Shown: positions 27,396 to 36,321, counted from the first letter of the stretch. The stretch: DNA of 64,000 bases from Berkiella_A sp964633725 (GCA_964633725.1 CAZWHY010000006.1:1-64000), one strand, 5' to 3'. The notes: generated by a model from the letters alone, not told the origin. Made by a program: numbers and translations.

Positions 27396-28733
27396 TTACT
27401 TACCGATACAAAAGGATGAAAATATTTGCCCCAACAGCTGATCGGACGTAACCTTGCCCGTAATGTCACTCAAAGCATCTTGAGATAACTTCAACTCCTC
27501 CGCAACCAGCTCCCCGGCTTCATATATCACCAGTTGCTCTAGCGCCAATCCTACGTGCGTCTTCGCAGACTCTAACGCAACAATGTGGCGCTTACGCGCA
27601 CTAAACACCCCTTCTGTTTTTGTGCTAAACCTTTTCTGTAAAATACCAAACAAATCATCCAGCCCCGTTTTATCTTTTGCAGAAAAAGGTATTATTTTTG
27701 TTTTATCTTCATCAAAACTCGGAATGGTTTCCAACAAGTCGATTTTGTTTGCCAGAATACATATTTTATCTTTATGCTCATTCATTAATTGCAACTCCAC
27801 ATCGGTCAGAATATCTTTTTCCGTTGCATCAACCACTAACAAAATAAAATCCGCATCGGCAAATTTCTGTTTTGCCCGTCTGATCCCTTCTTGCTCTATA
27901 ACGCCCGCATCTTTGCGAATACCTGCGGTATCTATAAAGTGATATGGCACGCCCTCTATCTCAACCGTTTCTTTTAATAGGTCGCGTGTTGTACCAGGAA
28001 TATCCGTCACGATAGCCACATCTTGCTGGGCCAATAAATTCAACAAACTCGATTTGCCAGCATTGGGTCGCCCAGCAATAGCCACTTGCGCCCCTTCTTG
28101 CAATAGCTGTCCCATTCGAGCTGCCTGCAAAATATTATCAACCTCGAGCTGTAAGGACTTTATTTTATGCTTTATCTTTCCATCCGATAAAAAGTCAATT
28201 TCTTCATCTGCAAAATCAATAGCCGCCTCAACAAAAATTCTTATTTCGTTTATGCTGTTTTGCATTTGGTTTATCTTGGCTGAAAATTCACCTGATAACG
28301 AACGGTTAGCACTTTGAACCGCACTTTGCGTTGAAGCATTAATCAAGTCGGCAATGGCTTCCGCTTGTAACAAATCAATTTTATCATTGAGAAAAGCACG
28401 CTCTGAAAACTCGCCCGGCCTAGCCATACGCGCCCCCAACTCGAGCACCAAAGAGAGCAACATATCAACCACAACAACGCCACCGTGGCATTGAAGCTCT
28501 AAAACATCTTCACCTGTGAAAGAATTGGGACCGGGGAAAAACAAAGCCAATCCGGTGTCGATAATTTCTTGTTCTTTGTTTCTGAAGGGAATAAGTGTTG
28601 CCATGCGGGGAGAAGGCACTGTACCCAAGATCGCTTGAGCAATTGTTCTCACCATTGCACCACTAATGCGAACCACCCCAATGGCCCCTTTTAAAGGGGC
28701 ACTTGCCGGGGCCGCAATCGTATCTGATTTCAT
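27396..28733 (-). CDS. mnmE: tRNA modification GTPase MnmE
   Basis: GTPase partner of MnmG (445 residues). The N-terminal domain binds the formyl-tetrahydrofolate cofactor (GAIGVVRISG, NSFTGEDVLELQCHGG). The inserted G domain has G1 GRPNAGKSS (221-229), G2/G3 DIPGTTRD and DTAG, and G4 NKID. The C-terminus ends FCIGK with the invariant Cys. Two bases after yidC. Confidence 0.97.
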   Translation of the reverse strand: MKSDTIAAPASAPLKGAIGVVRISGAMVRTIAQAILGTVPSPRMATLIPFRNKEQEIIDTGLALFFPGPNSFTGEDVLELQCHGGVVVVDMLLSLVLELGARMARPGEFSERAFLNDKIDLLQAEAIADLINASTQSAVQSANRSLSGEFSAKINQMQNSINEIRIFVEAAIDFADEEIDFLSDGKIKHKIKSLQLEVDNILQAARMGQLLQEGAQVAIAGRPNAGKSSLLNLLAQQDVAIVTDIPGTTRDLLKETVEIEGVPYHFIDTAGIRKDAGVIEQEGIRRAKQKFADADFILLVVDATEKDILTDVELQLMNEHKDKICILANKIDLLETIPSFDEDKTKIIPFSAKDKTGLDDLFGILQKRFSTKTEGVFSARKRHIVALESAKTHVGLALEQLVIYEAGELVAEELKLSQDALSDITGKVTSDQLLGQIFSSFCIGK

Positions 28734-28735
28734 GG

Positions 28736-30454
28736 TTATACAGGCTTAAGCGTTTTTGGCTTATTATTCGTTTGTTTGTTTTTATTTAAACCAAATTTTC
28801 GCTGAATATATCCTTGCTGCAACATAGATAAGATATTGTTTGAAACCCAATATAACACCAGCCCAGAAGGAAAGGACAAGAATAAAAATGTAAACACAAC
28901 AGGCATCGCCATCATAATTTTAGCCTGCATCGGATCAGGTGGTGGTGGGTTCATTCTTTGTTGCAAGAACATAGAGCCCCCCATAATCAAAGGCAAAATA
29001 TAAAATGGATCTTTAATGGATAAATCTTGGATCCAAAATATAAAAGGAGATTGTCTTAATTCTACACTCTCTAACAAAACATAATACAACGCAATAAATA
29101 CAGGGATCTGAACCAATATGGGTAAACATCCACCTAACGGATTCACTTTTTCTTTTTTGTATAGCGCTAATAATCCCTGGCTGAATTGCTGCTTATCATC
29201 ACCACAGCGCGTTTTCAAAGCCTCTATTTTGGGCTGAACCGATTTCATAAGTGCCATAGAGGTATAACTTTTTGCTGATAATTTATAAAAAACTATTTTT
29301 ATCAGCAATGTTAATGAAATAATAGACCAACCCCAGTTCCCCAAAAAGCTATAGATATTTTTCAGCAACCAAAAGAGTAATTGTGAAATGGGCCACAAAA
29401 TACCATAATCCACGGTTAACTCTAAACCTGAAGAAATCAGCTTTAGGTCGTCCGCCTTCTCTGGCCCAATATATATTTGTGCCGAAACCTGTTTACTCTC
29501 ACCAGGCAAAACCTCAAAAGAAGAAATACTGCCAATACCAAAAATATTGTTACCATCTGCAGAGGTATAAAATTTATTTTCAGATTCGCTGTCCGGGATC
29601 CAAGCACACAAGAAATATCGCTCAAGCATCGCAGCCCAACCGCCTTGAATCTTTTGATTGAAATTTGAATCTTTCATGTCACCAAAGCTGATTTTCTTGT
29701 ATGGCTTGTCTTCCGTAAAAACAGCGCCGCCTTGGTACATCTGAACGCCCATTAGACCATTTTTTTTATCTTTCTTTTCACGTTTAATCTGTCCATAAAA
29801 ACTGCCTATCCAAGGGGTTGATGTTTTATTTTCCACCTTGTAATGAACAGAGCTCAAATAGTTACCTCTTTCAAAAACAAAAGTTTTTGTAATTTTGACA
29901 TCATTGTTATGCCAGACGAATGGAACCTCTAATACATCTTGTCCATCTGCCATTTGATAATTTGTTTTGGCATATTGGTATTGCCCTCGCCCAAATTGTT
30001 TTGAATCTGGACCTTTTTGGTCACGCCCAATTAAACCCGTTTGTACAATATAATAACGCTCAGCATCATTTTGAAGAAGGTGGAATCCATCATCAGGTGT
30101 TTTTAATGATGTGGGATATTGAGGTAGTTGGGCATATAGGAGATCCCCACCCTTGGTATCAATCTTGATATCTAGAACATCGGTCTTAACCGATACTATC
30201 GTACCAGTCGCCGCTTTCTCAGATATTGACGTATTTGGCATGGTAGCATCTTGTGGCCTAGAACCAATTGTTTGTGACACACTTGCCAAATCGGAGGGTA
30301 TATCATTGTGTTGTGATCCAGCATCGCTACTAATACTGGATTCGCTGACCGAAGATGGTACAGGCGCAAGCTCTTGTTGCCAGTTGCTATATAAGAGCAT
30401 CCCAACAACCAATAAAGATAGTAACAAAAATACTCGCGTACGCTGCAGTTCCAT
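28736..30454 (-). CDS. yidC: Membrane protein insertase YidC
   Basis: Inserts inner-membrane proteins, including ATP synthase subunits a and c, alone or with SecYEG. The 572-residue protein is the long Gram-negative type: an N-terminal membrane helix (VFLLLSLLVVGMLLYSNW), a Ser/Thr-rich linker, a large periplasmic domain, and the conserved five-helix core with VNPLGGCLPILVQIPVFIALYYVLLESVELRQSPFIFWIQDLS. The C-terminal tail KNKQTNNKPKTLKPV is basic, suited to ribosome contact. Confidence 0.97.
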   Translation of the reverse strand: MELQRTRVFLLLSLLVVGMLLYSNWQQELAPVPSSVSESSISSDAGSQHNDIPSDLASVSQTIGSRPQDATMPNTSISEKAATGTIVSVKTDVLDIKIDTKGGDLLYAQLPQYPTSLKTPDDGFHLLQNDAERYYIVQTGLIGRDQKGPDSKQFGRGQYQYAKTNYQMADGQDVLEVPFVWHNNDVKITKTFVFERGNYLSSVHYKVENKTSTPWIGSFYGQIKREKKDKKNGLMGVQMYQGGAVFTEDKPYKKISFGDMKDSNFNQKIQGGWAAMLERYFLCAWIPDSESENKFYTSADGNNIFGIGSISSFEVLPGESKQVSAQIYIGPEKADDLKLISSGLELTVDYGILWPISQLLFWLLKNIYSFLGNWGWSIISLTLLIKIVFYKLSAKSYTSMALMKSVQPKIEALKTRCGDDKQQFSQGLLALYKKEKVNPLGGCLPILVQIPVFIALYYVLLESVELRQSPFIFWIQDLSIKDPFYILPLIMGGSMFLQQRMNPPPPDPMQAKIMMAMPVVFTFLFLSFPSGLVLYWVSNNILSMLQQGYIQRKFGLNKNKQTNNKPKTLKPV

Positions 30455-30469
30455 AAAGAATTCCTAAAA

Positions 30470-30700
30470 TTAAGGGACTAAATCCACCCCGCCAGCATGG
30501 AAAGGATGACATTTTAATAATCTTAAAATTGTTAACCAGACGCCTTTTAAGGCTCCATACTTTTGCAATGCTTCTAAACCATAGTGGGAACAAGATGGGT
30601 AAAATCGACATCGTTGCCCTAACATAGGACTAATGCACCATTGGTAACCTTTGATAAAAACGATTAGGATTTTTTTAGGCCACAAGGCAATTTCAACCAT
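30470..30700 (-). CDS. yidD: Membrane protein insertion efficiency factor YidD
   Basis: A 76-residue protein of the YidD (DUF37) family, with the conserved IKGYQWCISPMLGQRCRFYPSCSHYGLEAL and the two invariant Cys of the RCRFYPSCS motif. It overlaps the 3' end of rnpA by 37 bases and lies 15 bases before yidC, the universal rpmH-rnpA-yidD-yidC order. Confidence 0.95.
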   Translation of the reverse strand: MVEIALWPKKILIVFIKGYQWCISPMLGQRCRFYPSCSHYGLEALQKYGALKGVWLTILRLLKCHPFHAGGVDLVP

Positions 30701-31050
30701 AATGCTTTCAATTCCTGTCGCAATTGATGGACTGTTTGGGTTGCTGGTGGCTTGCGGTTAACCAAAACAACAACATCAACGCTACCCACATCACTTTTTC
30801 TCAACCGAAAGAACTCGCGAACCTGCCGTTTAACAATATTTCGATTGACGGCTTTTGCTATCTTTTTTTTACCAACAACAACGCCTAACCGTGTCATGTT
30901 ATCTGTATTTTCTCTATAAAAAAGGCAAAAGGTACGACTGTATATCCTTTTGCCTTTTTTAAATACATCCTGATAATCATTTTTTGTCAGCAGACGATTT
31001 GATTTAAGAAAGCGATTTTCTTTAGGTTGTAAATTTAATTGCTTTAACAA
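30664..31050 (-). CDS. rnpA: Ribonuclease P protein component
   Basis: Protein subunit of RNase P, which cuts the 5' leader from tRNA precursors. The 128-residue protein is highly basic, with FKKGKRIYSRTFCLFY and the RNA-binding RNR motif AVNRNIVKRQVREFFR. The start lies 11 bases after the rpmH stop. The RNase P RNA itself is not in this window. Confidence 0.95.
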   Translation of the reverse strand: MLKQLNLQPKENRFLKSNRLLTKNDYQDVFKKGKRIYSRTFCLFYRENTDNMTRLGVVVGKKKIAKAVNRNIVKRQVREFFRLRKSDVGSVDVVVLVNRKPPATQTVHQLRQELKALWLKLPCGLKKS

Positions 31051-31061
31051 ATTTTAAATCA

Positions 31062-31217
31062 TTACTTCTTAAGGCCGCCGACAGGCGCTAAACATTTGCG
31101 TCCTTTCTTGCGTCTGTTGTTTATGATCTTTCTACCATTTTTTGTTTGCATTCTACTACGAAAACCATGTGTTCTCGCTCTCGTTTTTCTCGTTTTTCTT
31201 TGAAAAGGCCGTTTCAT
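31062..31217 (-). CDS. rpmH: 50S ribosomal protein L34
   Basis: A 51-residue basic protein found by reading the minus strand upstream of rnpA; it is too short for ordinary ORF cut-offs. It begins MKRPFQRK and contains RARTHGFRSRMQTKNGRK, the L34 core, with the same spacing as E. coli L34 up to HGFR. The C-terminus has about six extra residues (LAPVGGLKK). It is first in the leftward cluster and has an excellent promoter. Confidence 0.97.
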   Translation of the reverse strand: MKRPFQRKTRKTRARTHGFRSRMQTKNGRKIINNRRKKGRKCLAPVGGLKK

Positions 31218-31266
31218 ATATACACCAAGTTAATTAGCTGGATTAAGACATAAGCTTAGGCGCTAG

Positions 31267-31296
31267 ACTATAGAGGAATAAAGGTTTACCTGTCAA
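31267..31296 (-). promoter_or_regulatory. sigma70 promoter of rpmH-rnpA
   Basis: On the minus strand a perfect -35 TTGACA (31291-31296) and TATAGT (31267-31272) are 18 bases apart. Transcription would start about 45 bases before rpmH. This is the best promoter match in the window, as expected for a ribosomal-protein gene. Confidence 0.85.
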
Positions 31297-31330
31297 GCCC
31301 AAATTCAAGCTTAAGCTTTCCCAGAGTATA

Positions 31331-31402
31331 CATGAAATTAAATATATATATATGTATGAATATTCTAATGTTTATTATTAGGGGGCGATTTAGCGGGGAT
31401 AA
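31331..31402 (+). repeat. oriC module, copy 1
   Basis: An ATATATATATAT tract, then TTTATTATTA (31371-31380), a GC-rich GGGGGCG, and GGGGATAA (31395-31402), a DnaA-box half with two changes. The order AT-rich, TTATTA, GC-rich, box resembles the E. coli unwinding element next to box R1. Confidence 0.75.
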
Positions 31403-31600
31403 GACACAAAATTTTTATATATCAACAGCTTAAGTGTGGTTTTTTGTGGAGCGATCTGTTGAGTACCCTATGAACAATAGGTGGATAACTTCAGTTTTTA
31501 GCCAATATGGGGGTATATGTGATTTTATCCCCAAGAAAACATATACGTTACCCACAGCTTTATCCTATTCCTGTATTTTGAAAATTGTTTTTTCCTCCCT

Positions 31601-31672
31601 TCATATTTTAATATATATATTATGTATTCTTATATTAATACTTATTATTAAGGGCGAAATTTACGGGGATAA
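31601..31672 (+). repeat. oriC module, copy 2
   Basis: ATATATATAT tract, then CTTATTATTA (31641-31650), AGGGCG and GGGGATAAC (box part 31665-31672). The TTATTA element starts 270 bases after copy 1. It shares a 19-base identical block, TTAATACTTATTATTAAGG, with copy 3. Confidence 0.8.
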
Positions 31673-31870
31673 CCATATAAAATCATTATTATTCAATCTG
31701 TTACAGACTTTAAACTATGGGGGAAACATAAGGGTAACACGTGGACTGCCTGTGGGTAACTTAGAGGCTTAATGCAAAAAGTGGATAAAGTGCATGTTAT
31801 ACAGAGGTTTTGCCGCTTTTTCCACATAAGGTCATAATATTAAATATGCAGTTTTCCTTTTTTATGCTCT

Positions 31871-31942
31871 TAACTAATAAAAAATATATATTTTCTTACT
31901 CTCTTAATACTTATTATTAAGGAGGCAATTATCTGTGGATAA
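31871..31942 (+). repeat. oriC module, copy 3 (with perfect DnaA box)
   Basis: AAATATATATTTT tract, CTTATTATTA (31910-31919), AGGAGGC and a perfect TGTGGATAA box (31934-31942). It starts 269 bases after copy 2. It is the copy most like the E. coli sequence CTTATTAGG(N13)TGTGGATAAC, so it is the best candidate for the actual unwinding site. Confidence 0.8.
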
Positions 31943-32351
31943 CCCATAAAAAACATTGTATTACAGTATGTTATCGTAAATTGAACCCTACGGATAAGGT
32001 TTGTATTTTTTTTTGATAAGCTGTTGATAAGTTCGGGAGGGGCTGGACTGTGTATAAGAGGGCATTTTATCCACATTTTATTTGTGTATTATGCACATGA
32101 AATACACAAAATCTTGTGGATATCTTCTGGAATTTAAAAAAAAACAGTGTGGATAAGTTGGGGAAACCAGGTTAAACTAACTTCGTAGTTCGTCGGGCGT
32201 GAGTTTCTGAACAAACAAAAAGTATCGTAAAAGAACCTTAAGGGCTCCATGTTTATGCGGGCTAAAAACCACCCACTAAGTTATGAAACCAATCTATTTT
32301 ATATGGTTTGGCTTTGATGTCTCACTGAATTCAGCAGGAGTGTAAGTAACG

Positions 32352-33749
32352 GTGTCAGTATCTCTATGGCAGCAATGCGTGAAAAGATTAGAAGAAGAAA
32401 TTGAACAGTCAGCACTGAACCAATGGATTAGTCCATTGCAAGTGGAAGAATCTTCTGTAGGTCTTACCTTATGGGCACCCAATCAATACGTCTTAGATGG
32501 GGTGATTGGTAATTACCTTAGCAAAATAACAAATATTTTAAAAGAATTAGTTCCTGGTCGAACACCTAGAGTGATGGTCGGTGTTGGGGAGATACCAATA
32601 CCAGAGCCTGAAGTAATAACTACTACTAGGCAACAAGAGTTAGCTGGGAGACATCAGCACCACGAGCCTTTGCAGCGGACTCAGGTTGAGTTTGCTCAAA
32701 AAGCTTCCGCCAATCCCCAGGTTACCCACAAACATAATCTAAACCCAAATTATGTGTTTAGTAACTTTGTTGTTGGAAAATCTAATCAGTTAGCTGAAGC
32801 AGCAGCAAAGCAAGTTGCGGAGAATCCCGGTGGGGCATATAACCCTTTATTTTTGTATGGTGGCGTAGGGTTGGGTAAAACCCATTTAATGCATGCCGTT
32901 GGTAATGCCATTGTCGCGAAGAAGAAAAACGCTAAAGTTATTTACTTGCACTCAGAGCGTTTTGTAGCGGACATGGTGAAGGCACTACAGAGCAACACGA
33001 TTAATGAGTTTAAACGGCTGTATCGCACTGCGGACGCCTTGCTAATCGATGATATTCAATTCTTTGCGGGCAAAGAGCGTTCCCAAGAAGAGTTCTTCCA
33101 TACATTCAATGCTTTGTTGGAAGGGCAACAACAGATTATTATCACGTCAGATCGTTTTCCGAAGGAAATTAACGGAATAGAAGAGCGGTTAAAGTCGAGA
33201 TTTGGTTCGGGTTTAACCGTTGCGGTTGAACCGCCAGAGTTAGAAACACGAGTTGCTATTTTGATGACGAAAGCGGAACAGACAGGTATTCATTTGCCGA
33301 ATGAGGTTGCTTTTTTTGTTGCTAAAAGAATACGTTCTAACGTAAGAGAATTAGAAGGGGCTTTAAAGCGTATTGCTGCTAATGCACAATTCACTGGTAG
33401 TGCTATTGATGTGCCTTTTGCCCAAGAGGCTCTAAAAGACATATTGGCAGTGCAGGATAAATTGGTCTCTATTGATAATATTTTAAAAACAGTAGCAGAA
33501 TACTATAAAGTCAAGGTTTCTGACTTGCTGTCAAAGCGTAGAAATCGCTCTATCGCTCGCCCTAGACAGGTTGCTATGTTTTTGTGTAAAGATCTAACGA
33601 ACCATAGTTTGCCTGAAATTGGCGATGCTTTTGGTGGGCGAGATCATACCACGGTGTTACATGGCTGCAAGACAATAAAAAGATTCAGAGAGAGTGATGC
33701 AGACATGGCTGAGGATGTTTCTAATTTAAGCCGGATCTTATCAACATAG
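32352..33749 (+). CDS. dnaA: Chromosomal replication initiator DnaA
   Basis: AAA+ initiator that binds oriC boxes and opens the duplex (465 residues). Domain I begins LWQQCVKRLEEEI; a variable linker (about 90-130) follows; the AAA+ domain has Walker A GGVGLGKTH (about 170-178) and Walker B ALLIDDIQFFAGKE; the C-terminal DNA-binding domain carries the DnaA signature GGRDHTTVLHGCKTI. The start is GTG at 32352 with AGGAG eleven bases upstream, slightly far. First gene of dnaA-dnaN-recF-gyrB; nearby DnaA boxes suggest autoregulation. Confidence 0.98.
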   Translation: MSVSLWQQCVKRLEEEIEQSALNQWISPLQVEESSVGLTLWAPNQYVLDGVIGNYLSKITNILKELVPGRTPRVMVGVGEIPIPEPEVITTTRQQELAGRHQHHEPLQRTQVEFAQKASANPQVTHKHNLNPNYVFSNFVVGKSNQLAEAAAKQVAENPGGAYNPLFLYGGVGLGKTHLMHAVGNAIVAKKKNAKVIYLHSERFVADMVKALQSNTINEFKRLYRTADALLIDDIQFFAGKERSQEEFFHTFNALLEGQQQIIITSDRFPKEINGIEERLKSRFGSGLTVAVEPPELETRVAILMTKAEQTGIHLPNEVAFFVAKRIRSNVRELEGALKRIAANAQFTGSAIDVPFAQEALKDILAVQDKLVSIDNILKTVAEYYKVKVSDLLSKRRNRSIARPRQVAMFLCKDLTNHSLPEIGDAFGGRDHTTVLHGCKTIKRFRESDADMAEDVSNLSRILST

Positions 33750-33773
33750 TTTTGTTCATTGGGTTGGGGTATT

Positions 33774-34922
33774 ATGCAGTTTACAATAAAACGTGAAACA
33801 CTTTTAAAGCCTTTGCAGCGTGTGGCAGGAACCGTAGATAAAAAAACAGCGCAAACGTCTATTTTATCCAATGTTCTTTTCACTGTGAAAAACCAGCTTT
33901 TATCTATGGTTGGAACCGATCTTGAAATTGAGATGGTTGCCAGGGTGCCATTAGAAGGAGATACGGTTTCTGGCGAAATCACGGTGAGCGGTAAGAAATT
34001 AATCGATATTTGTAAAGCGCTGCCTGAAAGCACAGAAATTCAACTCAACTATAAAAATAATAAAATGATTGTTCGGGCAGGGCGGAGTCGATATAGCTTA
34101 GCTTGTTTGCCTGCAGAAGATTTTCCACAAATTGAACAAAGTGCAGCAGATGTTGAGTTTTCTATTTCTCAGGCAACACTGAGACAATTATTTTCATCTT
34201 GTGGCTTTGCGCTTTCTCAGAATATGGATACATCTCGTTATTATTTAAATGGGATTTGTTTGATTTTTGAAGCGGATGGGGTTCGCGTGACGGCAACTGA
34301 TGGGCACCGTTTGGCTACCGTAAAACTGCCCGCTGAGTTCAATGTTTCTGAGCCTTTAGAAGTCATTATCCCCAAAAAAGCGGTGTTTGAAATGCAGCGT
34401 TTGTTTGCGGAAGGGGATGAGCCTGTGGGCTTGGTGTTGGGCAAAAACTATATGCGAACAATTACAACTGGATATAGTTTTGTTACCAAATTAATTGAGG
34501 GGAAATTTCCCAATTATAGGACGGTATTACCTAATTTTGTTGATGGGCAGCACACCTTTACTGTTTCAAGAGAGGCGTTTAAAAGCGCCTTGATGCGTGT
34601 TTCCGCTTTGTTTTCTGATAAGCAAAGAGGGGTACGCGTTATCTTAACAGAAAATTTATTAACACTGGTGGCTGTTAATGCCGACAAAGACGAAGGGCAA
34701 GATGAGCTAGAGGTTGAATATACCGGGGAGGAGATGGAGATAGGGTTTAACGTTAGTTATATAGTTGACTACCTGTCAACAATGACCTCTGATAAAATAA
34801 AAATGACAACAATGAACTCTAGCACTAGCGCTTTATTTGAATGCTTGCAAGAAAACGGAAATTCAGATCAGAGTAAGGATGATTTTAGGCATCTTTATGT
34901 CGTCATGCCTATGCGGATCTAA
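33774..34922 (+). CDS. dnaN: DNA polymerase III beta sliding clamp
   Basis: Ring-shaped processivity clamp (382 residues) with three repeated domains. The start is ATG 33774 (MQFTIKRETLLKPLQ), the family's normal N-terminus, with GGGGT upstream; an in-frame extension to 33759 is rejected. NGICLIFEADGVRVTATDGHRLA and the C-terminal YVVMPMRI ending are diagnostic. It lies 24 bases after dnaA, and recF starts two bases after its stop. Confidence 0.98.
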   Translation: MQFTIKRETLLKPLQRVAGTVDKKTAQTSILSNVLFTVKNQLLSMVGTDLEIEMVARVPLEGDTVSGEITVSGKKLIDICKALPESTEIQLNYKNNKMIVRAGRSRYSLACLPAEDFPQIEQSAADVEFSISQATLRQLFSSCGFALSQNMDTSRYYLNGICLIFEADGVRVTATDGHRLATVKLPAEFNVSEPLEVIIPKKAVFEMQRLFAEGDEPVGLVLGKNYMRTITTGYSFVTKLIEGKFPNYRTVLPNFVDGQHTFTVSREAFKSALMRVSALFSDKQRGVRVILTENLLTLVAVNADKDEGQDELEVEYTGEEMEIGFNVSYIVDYLSTMTSDKIKMTTMNSSTSALFECLQENGNSDQSKDDFRHLYVVMPMRI

Positions 34923-34924
34923 AA

Positions 34925-36049
34925 ATGCAGCTAACCTCCCTGAGGCTAGAAGGTGTTCGAAACCTTCTCACAAAACATTTAAATTTTCATCCATCCATTA
35001 ATTTATTTTTAGGTCCGAATGGCAGTGGTAAAACAAGCCTTTTGGAAGCTATAAATATCCTATCTCTTGGCCGTTCTTTTCGGTCACACGAGCTAAAATC
35101 TGTTATTAATCATAATGCTCATAAGCTAACCTGTTATGGCGAAATTTCATTGGATAATACCCACTTTTCCCTAGGGATAGAGAAAAAGAAAAGCTCCCCA
35201 TTGTTGTGTCAATGCAAAGGGCAATCAAGCATTTCTTTGGCTGAATTTATGGGGAACTTAGTCGTACAGAGCATTACCCCAGATAGCTTTTACCTATTAT
35301 CGGCAGGGCCTGAGGTTAGGCGAAAATTTATTGATTTAGGGGTGTTCCACGTGGAACATCAGTTTGTTAATGCGAGCATCCGATACAAAAAATTATTAAA
35401 GCAAAGAAACGCTGCATTAAAACAATATAATGCGTCTCATCTGATTAATCCATGGAATGAACAAATTATTGCTGCAGCAGACATTATCAATGAGAAACGG
35501 CAGATCTACTTGGATGGGTTTATTCCTGTATTACAAAAAGTCACAGAAATATTTTTACCTAACCTATCTATTCAGCATGAATACTTTTGCGGTTGGAAAA
35601 AAGAGCTATCTTTCTCTGATGCTTTGGCCAATGCGCTAGAAAAGGATTTAAAATTCAAAACAACAACAGTTGGCCCGCATAGGGCAGATATAAAATTAAC
35701 CACATCCGGGTTTCCGGTACAGCAGGTTCTGTCTAGAGGGCAGCAAAAAATGCTAGTTTGTGCACTGATATTGGCACAATCTCTGTATTTATTCGAGAAA
35801 AAAAGAATAAAGAGCATCTTTATTATTGATGATTTGTCATCTGAACTAGATAGAACAAATTTGAAGTTAATATTGAACTGGTTATTTGAGCTTGAGCATC
35901 AAGTATTTTTGACGTCACTAGAATCCTCTGTATGGACTGCCCTATATCCAGATTTATCTTGTCAAATGTTTCACGTGAAACATGGCAACATCACAGAAAC
36001 TGAGAAAGATAAATTTAATTTTATAAGTGATATTAGAGATATGGTCTAG
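34925..36049 (+). CDS. recF: Recombination/repair ATPase RecF
   Basis: SMC-like ABC ATPase (374 residues) that loads RecA at gaps with RecO and RecR. Walker A GPNGSGKTSLLEAI (about residue 30), the signature LSRGQQKMLVCALILAQ and Walker B FIIDDLSSELD are all present. Two perfect parS palindromes lie inside the gene, both in the same frame, where they encode residues 140-145 (VFHVEH) and 348-353 (MFHVKH). The C-terminus (HGNITETEKDKFNF...) is a little longer than usual. Confidence 0.97.
   Translation: MQLTSLRLEGVRNLLTKHLNFHPSINLFLGPNGSGKTSLLEAINILSLGRSFRSHELKSVINHNAHKLTCYGEISLDNTHFSLGIEKKKSSPLLCQCKGQSSISLAEFMGNLVVQSITPDSFYLLSAGPEVRRKFIDLGVFHVEHQFVNASIRYKKLLKQRNAALKQYNASHLINPWNEQIIAAADIINEKRQIYLDGFIPVLQKVTEIFLPNLSIQHEYFCGWKKELSFSDALANALEKDLKFKTTTVGPHRADIKLTTSGFPVQQVLSRGQQKMLVCALILAQSLYLFEKKRIKSIFIIDDLSSELDRTNLKLILNWLFELEHQVFLTSLESSVWTALYPDLSCQMFHVKHGNITETEKDKFNFISDIRDMV
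35343..35358. promoter_or_regulatory. parS: parS site 1 (inside recF)
   Basis: TGTTCCACGTGGAACA, a perfect 16-base palindrome and a standard parS sequence bound by chromosomal ParB. Confidence 0.95.
35967..35982. promoter_or_regulatory. parS: parS site 2 (inside recF)
   Basis: TGTTTCACGTGAAACA, a perfect palindrome identical to the bacterial consensus parS. It is 624 bases from site 1 and falls in the same codon frame. Confidence 0.96.
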
Positions 36050-36180
36050 AGAAACCTCATCCGCGTGTCCCGTCTCTCCCGTCGTAAGCCTATTTTTCAC
36101 CTCTAAATCTATCGTATTAGATAAAGTCTTAATATGTATAACTTCTGAACCTACCCCAGAAAATCAAAGAAGCAACAGAT

Positions 36181-36238
36181 CTATCCACAAGTTTATCCAC
36201 AGATTAGTGTGGGTAAACCTGTTATAACCTGTTGATAA
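36181..36238. promoter_or_regulatory. DnaA-box cluster between recF and gyrB
   Basis: Four box-like 9-mers in 58 bases: CTATCCACA (36181), a perfect TTATCCACA (36193-36201), TGTGGGTAA (36208, reverse orientation) and TGTTGATAA (36230, reverse). The first two and last two face each other. This is 4 kb from the main origin, in the 464-base recF-gyrB gap, whose other contents are parS site 3 and the gyrB promoter. Confidence 0.75.
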
Positions 36239-36321
36239 ATATGCATTTATTTTTGTTTTAATTTGTTGGGCATAAGGTTATACATATTTATAGGTCTTCT
36301 CTAACCTTTGATTTTACGCAC

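Larger units (their letters stand above)
31321..32160. other. oriC: Chromosomal replication origin (oriC)
   Basis: An 1134-base gap between rpmH and dnaA with no convincing gene. It is very AT-rich and dense in DnaA-box sequences. Perfect TTATCCACA boxes are at 31934-31942 (minus), 32067-32075 (plus) and 32148-32156 (minus). One-mismatch boxes are at 31480, 31525, 31548, 31751, 31780, 31818, 32022, 32049 and 32115. Three AT-rich modules at a 270-base period are listed separately. The rpmH-dnaA position is the standard oriC site in many Gammaproteobacteria. A 112-codon open frame at 31434-31772 overlaps these elements and is rejected as a gene. Confidence 0.9.

Noticed and set aside
31371..31380. 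TTATTATTA elements as Bacillus-type DnaA-trios
   Set aside because: The triplets are on the wrong strand relative to the adjacent box for the published trio orientation; comparison with the E. coli TTATTAGG/R1 junction fits better.
31434..31772. 112-codon open frame inside oriC
   Set aside because: It covers DnaA boxes and module copy 2, has no ribosome binding site and reads as hydrophobic AT-driven sequence.
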